From the NCBI GenBank assembly GCA_035573715.1, contig DATLZZ010000004.1, positions 1 through 64,000 of the forward strand: 64,000 nt of DNA. The letters are read 5' to 3'. The translations under genes and the position numbers were made by a program. A model generated the notes under the pieces. The model saw only the letters and a list, made by a program, of their open reading frames with translations, was not told the DNA's origin and did no database searches. Positions within the stretch are counted from its first letter, which is position 1; every line of letters begins with the position of its first letter. Source of the DNA: JACPRL01 sp035573715. GTDB taxonomy: Bacteria > Acidobacteriota > Terriglobia > Acidiferrales > 2-02-FULL-67-57. Of this stretch, positions 44,956 through 53,545 are shown one piece after another.

Positions 44956-46212
44956 CTAGTTCGCCGTCACCGAGGCGCTTTTGGGCCGCGGCTGGTGGCC
45001 CTCCCACGGGTAGGTCATCTTCATCGCCGCGCGCACCTGGCGCATCGTGGCGCGCGCCACCCGGCTCGCCTTGCGCGAGCCCTCGACCAGAATCTCCCAC
45101 ACCGAGCTCGGATTCGCTTCGTACGGCCGCCGCCGCTCGCGAATCGGCCCCAGCGCGCGAATCAGATGGTCGGCCATCAGCTTCTTGCAGTCTACGCAGC
45201 CAATCTGCGCGGTGCGACACTCAACGTCGACGCGCGCCACCACGTCCGCGGTCGAGAAACGCTTGTGGAAGCCGAACACCGGACAAATCTCCGGCCGCCC
45301 CGGATCCGACCGCCGGATGCGCTGCGGGTCGGTGAGCATCGTCGAAACCTTCTGGCGAATTGTGTCGGGCGTGTCAGCTAGCTCAATGGTGTTGCCGTAA
45401 CTCTTCGACATCTTGCGGCCATCGAGCCCCGGGAGCTTGGGTGTTTCGGTGAGTAGCGGCTCGGGCTCGGTCAGGATGCCGCGAATCTGCGCGTACTCGC
45501 CCAGCCCTCGGCTCAGGTAGTAGGCGCGCAGCAGCAGCGGCGCGCGGCGAAAGTAGTCGCGAATCACGGCGAACTTGTCGCTGCCGGAGGCGACTTGCTG
45601 CGTAATCTCGGGCGGCAAGCCAACGTTCTCCGCCAAGCGTTGCCAATCCTCTTCTTTGAGTTTTGCGATGGCGTGCCGCTTGGGCACCAACTCGCCGTAA
45701 GCCAGATTGAAGCGCCGCGCCACCTCACGGGTCAATTCGACGTGCGGAACCTGGTCTTCCCCCACCGGCACGCCGTGGGCGCGATAGATAAGAATGTCGG
45801 CAGCCTGCAAGAGCGGGTAGCCGAGAAAGCCATAAGTGCCGAGGTCTTTATCGCGAATCTGCTCCCGCTGTTCCTTGTAGCTGGGCACGCGCTCCAGCCA
45901 CCCCAGCGGCGTAATCATCGAGAAAAGCAGGTGCAGCTCGGCGTGCTCAGGCACGTGCGATTGCAGGAAGAGCGTGGCTTTCCGCGGGTCAAGCCCGGCC
46001 GCCAGCCAGTCGGTGACCATCTGGATGGTGCTGTCGGTGATGGCGCTGGTGTCGGCGTAGTCGGTGGTCAGCGCGTGCCAGTCGGCGACGAAGAAGAAGC
46101 TGTCGTAAGTCTCCTGCAGCTTGATCCAGTTGTCCAGCGCCCCCACCAGGTGGCCGATGTGCAGCCGGCCGGTGGGGCGCATCCCGCTCAGAACCCGCTT
46201 CTTCGCCGCCAT
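44956..46212 (-). CDS. trpS: Tryptophanyl-tRNA synthetase with an internal insertion
   Basis: 418 residues, longer than the usual 330-340. Class I synthetase: RPTGRLHIGHLVG (the HIGH motif), QAADILIYRAHGVPVGEDQ, and GLDGRKMSKSYGN (KMSKS). Between LAYGELVP and LTEPEPLLTETPKLP, where typical TrpS proteins join directly, about 70 extra residues (about 178-247) are present, with a helical EEDWQRLAENVGLPPEI stretch. It charges tRNA-Trp. First gene of the run with scpA and scpB. Confidence 0.92.
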   Translation of the reverse strand: MAAKKRVLSGMRPTGRLHIGHLVGALDNWIKLQETYDSFFFVADWHALTTDYADTSAITDSTIQMVTDWLAAGLDPRKATLFLQSHVPEHAELHLLFSMITPLGWLERVPSYKEQREQIRDKDLGTYGFLGYPLLQAADILIYRAHGVPVGEDQVPHVELTREVARRFNLAYGELVPKRHAIAKLKEEDWQRLAENVGLPPEITQQVASGSDKFAVIRDYFRRAPLLLRAYYLSRGLGEYAQIRGILTEPEPLLTETPKLPGLDGRKMSKSYGNTIELADTPDTIRQKVSTMLTDPQRIRRSDPGRPEICPVFGFHKRFSTADVVARVDVECRTAQIGCVDCKKLMADHLIRALGPIRERRRPYEANPSSVWEILVEGSRKASRVARATMRQVRAAMKMTYPWEGHQPRPKSASVTAN

Positions 46213-46296
46213 TCCCTCCCGTTCCTTCCGCCCGGAGTCAACGCTCGAATCTTAGCACAGGGGCTCCCCGCTGGCACGACCCTCCTGAAGAGCCGA

Positions 46297-46305
46297 TGCT
46301 ATAAT
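46297..46305 (+). promoter_or_regulatory. Extended -10 element upstream of hemX
   Basis: TGCTATAAT is a TGn-extended -10 with a perfect TATAAT (46300-46305), 23 bases before the hemX ATG. No matching -35 was seen, as expected for this type. Confidence 0.5.
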
Positions 46306-46327
46306 TGAATGCTTTGAGAGCCTGCCA

Positions 46328-47143
46328 ATGAGCCTTCTGTGGCTGTGGGTGGCGCTGCTGCTCTACTCGCTGGGGCTGGTGCACGCCGTGGTGACCGTCG
46401 CGCTGCGCCGCGAGCGCTGGTTCCGACTGGCGCTGGGCGCATTCGCGCTGGGTTTTCTGTTTCACTTCGTGTCGCTGGTCGAGCACGGGCTCGACACCGG
46501 CCGCTTTCCCGTCACCAACATCTCCGACGCCACTTCCCTCTTCGCGTTTCTCATCACCCTCGGGTTTCTGCTCGGCTACTGGGCTTACGGCGTCAGTTCC
46601 CTGAGCGTCTTTGTTTTTCCGTTTGTCTTTGTGATGACGCTGGCCGCGGCGCTGAGCCAGCGGCCCCTCGCCGTTGGCCCGCCCATCCTCGAGTCCGCCT
46701 GGGTCCCGCTGCACGTCTCCTTCAGCCTCACGGGCTATGCCGGGATGCTATTGGCGTTTCTGGCCGGCGTGATGTACCTCTTTCAGGAGCGCGAGCTGAA
46801 GCGCAGGAAGCCGCGCGCCTTCTACTACCGCCTGCCGCCGCTGGAGACGATTGACCACCTGGGCTCGGTCGCGCTCGGCGTTGGCTTTCCGTTCATCACC
46901 GTCGGCCTGCTGCTCGGTACCGCCAACGCGGCGCGCCACTGGGGCCCGGACTGGATGTCCGACCCCAAGGTGATGCTGTCGTTCCTGCTCTGGTTCATTT
47001 ATCTGCTGCTAATTCTGGCGCGGGTCAGCGCCGGCTGGCGCGGGCGTAAAGCCGCCATCTTCTCCATCGTCGGGATGGCGATGGCGCTCGCCAGCTGGGC
47101 CGGCAACTACTTGAGTTCGCACCACACGTTCCTGGGACGCTGA
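46328..47143 (+). CDS. HemX/CcsA-type cytochrome c assembly membrane protein
   Basis: 271 residues with eight hydrophobic spans. The WVPLHVSFSLTGYAGMLLAF stretch, with a haem-ligand-like histidine, and the distal GNYLSSHHTFLGR near the C-terminus match HemX, a CcsA relative that lies upstream of hemA in many bacteria. HemX affects the level of HemA; here the stop and the hemA start overlap by one base, which supports that. It could also take part in haem handling directly. Confidence 0.85.
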   Translation: MSLLWLWVALLLYSLGLVHAVVTVALRRERWFRLALGAFALGFLFHFVSLVEHGLDTGRFPVTNISDATSLFAFLITLGFLLGYWAYGVSSLSVFVFPFVFVMTLAAALSQRPLAVGPPILESAWVPLHVSFSLTGYAGMLLAFLAGVMYLFQERELKRRKPRAFYYRLPPLETIDHLGSVALGVGFPFITVGLLLGTANAARHWGPDWMSDPKVMLSFLLWFIYLLLILARVSAGWRGRKAAIFSIVGMAMALASWAGNYLSSHHTFLGR

Positions 47144-48402
47144 TGGAGATCAGTCTCGTCGGACTGTCGCACCACACCGCGCCGATCGAGGTGCGCGAGC
47201 GCGTCCACTTCCCCGAAGGCGAAATTGCCCGGGCGGTGGAAATGCTGCGCGCCCGCCCCGGCGTGGCCGAGGCCGCGCTGCTCTCGACCTGCAACCGCAC
47301 CGAAGCGCTCCTGCGGCTTGAGCCGGACACGCCGGCGCTGCCGCTGGTTGCTGACTTCCTCGCCGACGCCCGCCGCATGCGGCGGAGCGAGTTCGAGAGC
47401 TACCTCTATCACCACAGCCAGCGCGATGCCGTGCGCCACATCTTCCGCGTCGCCTCCAGCCTCGACGCCATGGTGATCGGCGAACCGCAAGTGCTCGGAC
47501 AAGTCAAAGCCGCCTACGCTACCGCCCGTGCTGTCGGCAGCCTGGGCGGCGTGCTCGACGAAGTCTTGACCCACGCCTTCGCGGTGGCAAAAAAAGTGCG
47601 CACAGAAACCGCCATCGGCGCCAGCGCCGTCTCGGTCAGTTACGCCGCGGTCGAGCTGGCGCGAAAAATTTTCGGCTCGCTCGAAGGCCGTACTGTCTTC
47701 CTCATCGGCGCCGGCAAGATGAGCGAGCTGGCCGCCAAGCACCTCCGCCGCAGCGGCGCCCAGGCCATCCTGGTGACCAACCGCACCTATGGCCGCGCCA
47801 TCGAGCTGGCCGAGGAGCTCGGCGGCCAGCCCATCAAGTTCGACGACCTGGTGAAGTACGCCGGCCAGGCCGATATCGTGATCAGCTCCACCGGCGCGCC
47901 CCACCACATCCTCCGCAAGCAGCACGGCGAGCAGTTCCTCGCCGAGCGCAGGAACCGGCCGATGTTTTTCATCGACATCGCCGTGCCCCGCGACATCGAC
48001 CCGGCCATGAACGAGCTCGACAACATGTTCGTCTACGACATTGACGATCTCAAAGGCGTGGTCGACGCCAACCGCCGCGAGCGCCAGCGCGAGGCCCAGC
48101 GCGCCGAGGAAATTGTCGACCGCGAGGTCGACCGCTTCCTGGCGCGGCTGAAACGACTGGAGCTCACGCCCACCATCCTGGCGCTCCAGGAAAAGCTCCA
48201 CGGACTGCGCGAGCAGGAGCTGGCCCGGGCACGCCTGAAAGACCTCACCCCCGAGCAGCGTGCCGCGGTGGAGGAAATGTCGCGCTCGCTGGTGAACAAG
48301 ATTCTTCACATGTCCCTCACCCAGCTCAAGCGGCTGCCGCAGGAACCCGACGGGCTGAAGCTGATCGAGTTCATCCGCCAGACGTTCCAGTTGAAGGATT
48401 GA
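47143..48402 (+). CDS. hemA: Glutamyl-tRNA reductase
   Basis: 419 residues. Reduces glutamyl-tRNA to glutamate semialdehyde, the entry to tetrapyrroles. ALLSTCNRTEA contains the nucleophilic cysteine; EPQVLGQVKAAYA, FLIGAGKMSELAAKHLRRSGA (NADPH domain) and the RDIDP stretch follow, then the helical dimer domain. ATG overlaps the end of hemX by one base and hemC begins ten bases after its stop. Confidence 0.96.
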   Translation: MEISLVGLSHHTAPIEVRERVHFPEGEIARAVEMLRARPGVAEAALLSTCNRTEALLRLEPDTPALPLVADFLADARRMRRSEFESYLYHHSQRDAVRHIFRVASSLDAMVIGEPQVLGQVKAAYATARAVGSLGGVLDEVLTHAFAVAKKVRTETAIGASAVSVSYAAVELARKIFGSLEGRTVFLIGAGKMSELAAKHLRRSGAQAILVTNRTYGRAIELAEELGGQPIKFDDLVKYAGQADIVISSTGAPHHILRKQHGEQFLAERRNRPMFFIDIAVPRDIDPAMNELDNMFVYDIDDLKGVVDANRRERQREAQRAEEIVDREVDRFLARLKRLELTPTILALQEKLHGLREQELARARLKDLTPEQRAAVEEMSRSLVNKILHMSLTQLKRLPQEPDGLKLIEFIRQTFQLKD

Positions 48403-48412
48403 CGGGCGCGCG

Positions 48413-49363
48413 ATGCGCTCTCCCCTCATTCTCGGCACTCGCGGCAGCCGCCTGGCGCTCTGGCAGGCGAACCACATCAAGACGCTGCTCGAGCGCGCCT
48501 ACCCGATTGAGGTGCGCCTCGAAACTATCCGCACCACCGGAGACAAGATTACCGACGTGCCGCTGGCCCAGGTGGGCGGGACAAAGGCGCTCTTCACCAA
48601 AGAAATTGAAGAGGCCATCCTCGAGGGGCGCGTTGACCTCGCCGTGCACAGCTTGAAGGATTTGCCGGTGGAGTTGCTCGCCGGCTTGACGATTGGCGCC
48701 ATTCCCGCGCGCGAAGATGCCCGCGACGCTCTGATTTCCCGCCACGGGCAGCCACTTGCCGCCCTGCCCGCCGGCGCGCGCGTTGGCACCAGCAGCCTGC
48801 GGCGGCAGCTTCAACTGCGGCTGCGGCGCAAAGATTTGACGATTGAGTCCCTGCGCGGCAACCTCGACACCCGCCTGCGCAAGCTCGATGAAGGCCAGTA
48901 CGACGCTGTTGTGGTGGCGCTGGCCGGGCTCAAGCGCCTGGGCTGGGCCGACCGCGCCACGCAGGTTTTTTCTCCCAACGAGATGGTCCCCGCCATCGGC
49001 CAGGGCGCGCTGGCGATTGAGATCCGCAGCGACGACGGCCAGCTTCGCCAAGCGCTGGCAAGTTTGCACGATTCCGAGGCGGCGTCCTGCGTCGCCGCCG
49101 AGCGTGCCTTTCTCCGGCGCCTGGGCGGCGGCTGCCAGGTGCCGCTGGCGGCGCACGCCACGCTGAAGCAGGAACGCCTACACCTGACAGGCATTGTTGT
49201 CAGTTTGGATGGAGCGCACGCCGTGCGTGGCGCGGACGGAGGCCCCGAAGCCGAGGCCGAAGCGATTGGCATTCGTCTGGCCGAGAAACTAATAAATGAC
49301 GGCGCCCGCGAGATTCTGGCCGCAATTGCTGAAGCCGGCGTGCGCCCGCCCGGAGCCGCCTGA
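48413..49363 (+). CDS. hemC: Hydroxymethylbilane synthase (porphobilinogen deaminase)
   Basis: 316 residues. Joins four porphobilinogen units to hydroxymethylbilane. PLILGTRGSRLALWQA, DKITDVPLAQVGGTKALFTKE and DLAVHSLKDLPVE are signatures, and LGGGCQVPLAAHA holds the cysteine that binds the dipyrromethane cofactor. Ten bases after hemA; overlaps hemD by one base. Confidence 0.96.
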   Translation: MRSPLILGTRGSRLALWQANHIKTLLERAYPIEVRLETIRTTGDKITDVPLAQVGGTKALFTKEIEEAILEGRVDLAVHSLKDLPVELLAGLTIGAIPAREDARDALISRHGQPLAALPAGARVGTSSLRRQLQLRLRRKDLTIESLRGNLDTRLRKLDEGQYDAVVVALAGLKRLGWADRATQVFSPNEMVPAIGQGALAIEIRSDDGQLRQALASLHDSEAASCVAAERAFLRRLGGGCQVPLAAHATLKQERLHLTGIVVSLDGAHAVRGADGGPEAEAEAIGIRLAEKLINDGAREILAAIAEAGVRPPGAA

Positions 49364-50145
49364 TGCGTCGCAAGCCACTGGCAGGGCGGCGCATCGTGAT
49401 TACGCGCCGCGCGGAGCAGGCCGGCTCGCTGCACCGCGCGCTGAAGTCGCGCGGTGCTGAGGTCATCGTCCTCCCCACCATTGAGCTGGCGCCGCCGAAG
49501 AGCTGGCGGCCTGTGGATGCGGCCATCCAGCGAGTGCGCGAGTACGACTGGATCATCTTCACCAGCGTTAACGGCGTGGAGGCCTTCGCAGCGCGACTGC
49601 GAAAAAAAGGCAAGACGATGAGCGCCCTCAAAGGGGCGCTCATCGCGGCCATCGGCCCCGCGACCGCCCGCGCGCTGCGCGTCCGCGGCCTCCGCGTCCG
49701 CGTCGTTCCCGAAGAATTCCGCGCCGAAGGGCTTGTCCAAGCTCTTCAGCGGGTCCAGTGGCGTGGAAAGAGAGTGCTGCTGGCGCGCGCGGCCAAAGCG
49801 CGGCAAGTGCTGCCTCAGGAATTGCGCCGCCGCGGCGCCAGCGTAGACGTGATCGCGGTCTACCGGACGATCGTCCCGACAGCCAATCGCTCCCGCGTTG
49901 CCAGGCTGTTCGGCGCTCGCAAGCCGGATGCTATCACCTTTACAAGTTCATCTACGGTTCGGAACTTCTGTGCAATGGCGGGAACGAAACAGGCCCAAAG
50001 AACGTTGCACGGTGTGACCGTTGCGACCATTGGCCCGGTGACTTCGCGAACGGCGCGAGCGCTAGGCTTGAAGGTCGGGGTCGAAGCAAAGTCATACACA
50101 GTGCCAGGCTTGGTGAAAGCCCTAGCAAACCACTTCACGAAGTAG
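49363..50145 (+). CDS. hemD: Uroporphyrinogen-III synthase
   Basis: 260 residues. Cyclises hydroxymethylbilane to uroporphyrinogen III. The fold is weakly conserved but GRRIVITRRAEQAGSL, YDWIIFTSVNGVEAF, AAIGPATARALR and AITFTSSSTVRNF are typical. Its position after hemC confirms the assignment. The last third is somewhat lower in GC. An inverted repeat follows its stop. Confidence 0.9.
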   Translation: MRRKPLAGRRIVITRRAEQAGSLHRALKSRGAEVIVLPTIELAPPKSWRPVDAAIQRVREYDWIIFTSVNGVEAFAARLRKKGKTMSALKGALIAAIGPATARALRVRGLRVRVVPEEFRAEGLVQALQRVQWRGKRVLLARAAKARQVLPQELRRRGASVDVIAVYRTIVPTANRSRVARLFGARKPDAITFTSSSTVRNFCAMAGTKQAQRTLHGVTVATIGPVTSRTARALGLKVGVEAKSYTVPGLVKALANHFTK

Positions 50146-50169
50146 CCCAATGGCGGGGGCCACTGGGCT
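50144..50169. terminator. Hairpin between convergent hemD and a DUF3108-like gene
   Basis: AGCCCA, mismatch, TGGC, GGGG loop, GCCA, mismatch, TGGGCT: ten paired bases in all. It lacks a T-run on either side, so if it ends transcription it would not be a classical intrinsic terminator. Confidence 0.35.
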
Positions 50170-50183
50170 CAGCGGAAAAATGA

Positions 50184-51059
50184 TTACATCTCGGGCTGGA
50201 ACGTGGGGACCTGCCAGTAGGGCTTGCGGGTGCGGGCTTTGAGCAGCCAGGCGCGGCCGTCGGACGATTCCATCTTCACCAGCGTGTGCGGTGCCGCTTT
50301 CTCGAACCACCAGGTCTGCTGTATCTCCCCGAACTTCACACTGACTTTCCAAGCCGCGACGCGTCCGAGGGGTGTCGAAACAGCTTCTTCGCCAACGACG
50401 GTGATGGTGGCGTCAATGAACTGCGGCTCCTTGCCGAGTTTGTTGGAGAGCAGGCTGGGGAGCAAGCGGCGGCGAACCTCGAGTCCGGAAGTAAAGGGCA
50501 AGCCGCGCAAAACGAGCGGGAGCTGCTCTTCGAGCAAATCGCCGGAGCGGTAGTCGAGAGCACGCCTCCCGTCTCCCTCACCGTCCCAGTAGGTGTGAAA
50601 AGTGAGCTCGGCCTTCGGAGAGGTCTTCACTTCCTTGAAAGTATTGCCACACCACTCCTGGCTGCCCACAGTCAGCTTCACCAGCGCCGCCGGGTCGTCG
50701 CGGCGGACAAAAACGCTGGCGAGATAATGATAAGGATAGTTCGGCGTCCAGTAGCTGTGAACGGCGTTGAGCTTCAGTACCGCCAGCAGTTGCTTGCCCT
50801 CAAGGGGTGGGTCGGCTTTCACCAGCAGTTGCGGGTTGAAGTCTTCCTTAACGACGATGAAGACGGCCTCGTAGGTTTCAATCTTGCCGTACTGCGGCCG
50901 CTTCGCCGAATACAACGACACTTCCGCCTGCCCGTCATCCCACAGGGCGTCGCGTGCCCACGCGGAATCAAACGCCGCCGGCGGTGAAGTCGCAACCGGC
51001 AGCGCAGCGAGCGCCAACAAGCAAGCCAAGAGAACAAGTGTAGACAGTTTTGCCTTCAT
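50184..51059 (-). CDS. Secreted protein of DUF3108-like type
   Basis: 291 residues from the ATG at 51059, which opens a textbook signal peptide (MKAKLSTLVLLACLLALAALPVA). The body, with YHYLASVFVRRDDPAALVKL and LPLVLRGLPFTSGLEVRRRLLPS, then EEAVSTPLGRVAAWKVSVKF, is like the DUF3108 beta-barrel lipid-binding proteins found in many Gram-negative genomes. Function unknown. It is followed on the minus strand by the hairpin shared with hemD. Confidence 0.7.
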   Translation of the reverse strand: MKAKLSTLVLLACLLALAALPVATSPPAAFDSAWARDALWDDGQAEVSLYSAKRPQYGKIETYEAVFIVVKEDFNPQLLVKADPPLEGKQLLAVLKLNAVHSYWTPNYPYHYLASVFVRRDDPAALVKLTVGSQEWCGNTFKEVKTSPKAELTFHTYWDGEGDGRRALDYRSGDLLEEQLPLVLRGLPFTSGLEVRRRLLPSLLSNKLGKEPQFIDATITVVGEEAVSTPLGRVAAWKVSVKFGEIQQTWWFEKAAPHTLVKMESSDGRAWLLKARTRKPYWQVPTFQPEM

Positions 51060-51128
51060 TACTTCCTCCAGGAAAAGCAGGTCCCTCGACTCGGCCTGCG
51101 GCCTCGCTCGGGATGACAAACCAAACCG

Positions 51129-51905
51129 CTAGAGCTTGACCAGCTCGCGCAGACGGCGGGTCTGGGCGCGGCTGACGGGCACCGTGGAGGCGCGGCGGTC
51201 GGCCATGCGGAGCTGGTAGCTCGACTTGAACCATGGCACCACTTCCTTGATGTGGTTGATGTTGACCAGGTAGCTGCGGTGGGCGCGCCAGAAGCGTTTG
51301 GGGTCGAGCCCTTCCTGCAATTCTTCCAGCGTGCGGAAGTTCGAGGTACCTTCGACCTCTCGCGTGACGATGGTGATGAGCCCGTCTTCAATGGTGGCGT
51401 AGACCATTTCGTCGGCATCCACCAGCAGCAGCCGCTGCTGTGTCTTGAGCAGGATTTTGGCCGGCGCCGCGGCGCGCGTGCCCACCTGCTCGAGCAACGC
51501 CCGCAGGCGCTCGTCGGCGCTCGGCTCCGACTCCTTGAACTTGCGGGCGCGGGCGATGGCCTTGGAGAGCCGCCCACGGTCGAACGGCTTGAGCAAGTAG
51601 TCTACCGCGCTCACTTCAAACGCCTGCACGGCGTAGTGGTCGTAGGCGGTCGCGAAGACAATCTGCGGCAGCCGCACTTTTTCCTTCACCAGCTTCTTGA
51701 TGACCCCGAAGCCGTCGAGCCCCGGCATCTGCACATCCAGAAAAACCAGGTCGGGGGATTTTTCTTTGATGAAGCTCAGCGCCTCCAGCCCGTTGCGCGC
51801 CTGTCCCACTACGCTGACTTCGGGCATGGACTTGAGCAGGTAGGCCAGCTCGTCGCGCGCCGGCTTCTCGTCGTCCACAATGAGCGCAGACAGTGAATCA
51901 GGCAT
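51129..51905 (-). CDS. LytTR-type response regulator
   Basis: 258 residues from the ATG at 51905. Receiver domain: LSALIVDDEKPARDELAYLL (acidic pocket), PDLVFLDVQMPGLDGFGVI (phospho-acceptor aspartate), FATAYDHYAVQAF and DYLLKPFDRGRL (lysine). The C-terminus is a LytTR DNA-binding domain (RFWRAHRSYLVNINHIKEVVPW). The AlgR/LytR-type output binds repeated DNA elements. No sensor kinase is adjacent, so the input is unknown. Divergent from the NUDIX gene, 38 bases away. Confidence 0.93.
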   Translation of the reverse strand: MPDSLSALIVDDEKPARDELAYLLKSMPEVSVVGQARNGLEALSFIKEKSPDLVFLDVQMPGLDGFGVIKKLVKEKVRLPQIVFATAYDHYAVQAFEVSAVDYLLKPFDRGRLSKAIARARKFKESEPSADERLRALLEQVGTRAAAPAKILLKTQQRLLLVDADEMVYATIEDGLITIVTREVEGTSNFRTLEELQEGLDPKRFWRAHRSYLVNINHIKEVVPWFKSSYQLRMADRRASTVPVSRAQTRRLRELVKL

Positions 51906-51943
51906 GGAAAAAACCCCGAACCAGAATGTTATAGTGCGGGGCG

Positions 51944-52504
51944 ATGAAGCGCAACCCGAAAGCCGTGGTTCGTCGCAGCCAAGTGGCGTTTCGCGGGCGG
52001 GTGTTCCGCGTGCGGCGCGACTGGGTGGAAGAGCCGGCGGTGCGTGGCGCCGGGCGGCGACCGGCGGCGATGCGCGAAATCGTCGAGCACGGCGGCTCGG
52101 TGGTGGTCTTGCCGGTCTTCGCCGACGGCCACATCCTGCTGGTACGCCAGTACCGGCACGCGGCCGACAGTTTCCTGTGGGAGCTGGTTGCGGGGCACAT
52201 CGAGCCCAACGAGCGGCCAGTGGAAGCGGCGCGGCGTGAGTTGCGCGAGGAAACCGGGTATGAAGCACGGAGATTCAAGCGCCTGCTCACGTTCTTCCCC
52301 ACCCCAGGTTTTCTGACCGAGCGGATGCACCTCTACCGCGCCACCGGCCTGCGTGCCGGGCCGTCACGACCGGAAGAGGACGAGGATTTTGAGGTGCGGG
52401 CGTTCAGCCGGCGTGAGCTCGAACGGATGCTCAACCGGAACGAGCTGCGCGACGGCAAGACACTGGTGGGCGTGCTGCTCGAACTGGCTCGTCGTCGCGC
52501 TTGA
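51944..52504 (+). CDS. NUDIX hydrolase, ADP-ribose-pyrophosphatase-like
   Basis: 186 residues. The Nudix box is GHIEPNERPVEAARRELREETGYEA, matching Gx5Ex7REUxEExGU, preceded by VVVLPVFADGHILLVRQYRHAADS, which is how ADP-ribose pyrophosphatases look (substrate-binding RQYR). It likely cleaves nucleoside diphosphate sugars. No signal peptide. ATG 51944 is divergent from the LytTR gene. Confidence 0.9.
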   Translation: MKRNPKAVVRRSQVAFRGRVFRVRRDWVEEPAVRGAGRRPAAMREIVEHGGSVVVLPVFADGHILLVRQYRHAADSFLWELVAGHIEPNERPVEAARRELREETGYEARRFKRLLTFFPTPGFLTERMHLYRATGLRAGPSRPEEDEDFEVRAFSRRELERMLNRNELRDGKTLVGVLLELARRRA

Positions 52505-52558
52505 CTTGGCTTCCCAACAGCGGTTTACTGGCGTTGAGCAGCCTACCCGGAGGACACG

Positions 52559-53023
52559 ATGGGTGAAAAGACCATCTTCACGCTGGCGGCCGTGCTCATG
52601 GCGCTGTACTTCTGGCTGAGCAACTTCGACCGCTTTTACTTCGGCATGCACTTCGTTCAAGCCGCGTTCTATCTGATCGTGCTCCTGCTGCTGTACTACG
52701 GCCTGGAGGAGTGGGCCTACGTGATGGCCATTGTGGCGCCGCTGCTCTGGCTCGTGGAGGCGTGGCTGCTGGGGATTCTGGGCGCGGGCCTGCGCGGCCT
52801 GGGCGGGTTGGCAGCCGGCCAGGGCTTTCAGAACCCGGTGGACGTGGTGGGCGGTCTGGTCTTTCTGGTTTCGCTGGCCTTGATGGTAGTGAGCGCGGCG
52901 CTCTTCAAGCGCGACATCTGGGGTCGCCCCGGCGTCCTGCGCTCGACCATCGGGGCCATCCTAGTGGTAGGGCTGTACAACGCCGCCCTGGCCTACATCT
53001 ACTATCGCATCTCGACGCCCTAG
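52559..53023 (+). CDS. Small multi-span membrane protein
   Basis: 154 residues with four membrane spans (TLAAVLMALYFWL, FYLIVLLLLYYGL, VVGGLVFLVSLALMVVSAAL, TIGAILVVGLYNAALAYIYY). The hydrophobic helices are separated by short polar loops. No motif was recognised. It is preceded by GGAGG and ends 15 bases before the cspA promoter; the leader begins just after it. Confidence 0.7.
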   Translation: MGEKTIFTLAAVLMALYFWLSNFDRFYFGMHFVQAAFYLIVLLLLYYGLEEWAYVMAIVAPLLWLVEAWLLGILGAGLRGLGGLAAGQGFQNPVDVVGGLVFLVSLALMVVSAALFKRDIWGRPGVLRSTIGAILVVGLYNAALAYIYYRISTP

Positions 53024-53037
53024 CCACAGAAAGCCGC

Positions 53038-53065
53038 TTGACACCGCTTCGGACGGACGTATAAT
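53038..53065 (+). promoter_or_regulatory. Consensus sigma-70 promoter upstream of cspA
   Basis: TTGACA (53038-53043), 16-base spacer, TATAAT (53060-53065): both hexamers are perfect. Transcription should begin near 53072, about 140 bases before the cspA start. Confidence 0.8.
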
Positions 53066-53071
53066 TCGCAC

Positions 53072-53151
53072 GGCTTGTTGGGCGCAGCTTTCGGCCCGAC
53101 GTGGGTAGGGAGAAAGGACGGCCAGCAACAGGCAAGTCGCTGGCCTTTTTT
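53072..53151 (+). ncRNA. Structured cspA leader or small RNA ending in an intrinsic terminator
   Basis: Starting from the promoter at 53038, the leader can form GTTGGGC (53077-53083) with GCCCGAC (53094-53100), and then GGCCAGC (53120-53126) with GCTGGCC (53139-53145), directly followed by six T residues (53146-53151). The second hairpin plus T-run is a typical intrinsic terminator, 60 bases before the cspA GTG. This is either a free-standing small RNA of about 80 bases or an attenuated leader that controls cspA. No Rfam family was recognised. Confidence 0.6.
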
Positions 53152-53210
53152 CTTGTCCGCCCGCGGTGGACAGGCCGCGGCAAGAGAACGAATAAGGAGG
53201 GCAGCAACCA

Positions 53211-53417
53211 GTGAAGGTGCAAGGACGCGTGAAGTGGTTCAACAACACCAAGGGCTACGGTTTCATCGGGCGCGAGGACGGCGCTGACGTCTTCGTGCAC
53301 TACTCTGCCATCGTGGCCGATGGCTTCCGCACACTGAACGAAGGCGACCTGGTCGAGTTCGAGATCGTCCAGGGCCAGAAGGGCCCGCAGGCCGCCAACG
53401 TGAGCAAGGTTACGTAG
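53211..53417 (+). CDS. cspA: Cold-shock-domain protein
   Basis: 68 residues, GTG start with AAGGAGGG upstream. Single cold-shock domain: GRVKWFNNTKGYGFIGREDG (RNP1) and DVFVHYSAIVADGFRTL (RNP2). It binds single-stranded RNA and acts as an RNA chaperone. The long structured leader above suggests post-transcriptional or temperature control, as for csp genes elsewhere. Confidence 0.95.
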   Translation: MKVQGRVKWFNNTKGYGFIGREDGADVFVHYSAIVADGFRTLNEGDLVEFEIVQGQKGPQAANVSKVT

Positions 53418-53464
53418 ACGGCCAACAACTAGGTTTCTCTTCGATTCCTTCCTCGCTCCGCGTT

Positions 53465-53521
53465 GCCCGCGGAGCCTGCCTGCCCTCGGCAGGCCCATTG
53501 CCACGGCGGGCTTTTCCTTTT
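53465..53521 (+). terminator. Probable cspA terminator
   Basis: GCCCGC (53465-53470) pairs with GCGGGC (53506-53511), which is followed by TTTTCCTTTTT. A smaller GCCTGCC/GGCAGGC hairpin is nested in the loop (53474-53494). Confidence 0.45.
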
Positions 53522-53545
53522 TGCTCTCCGCGGTAGAATGGTTCC

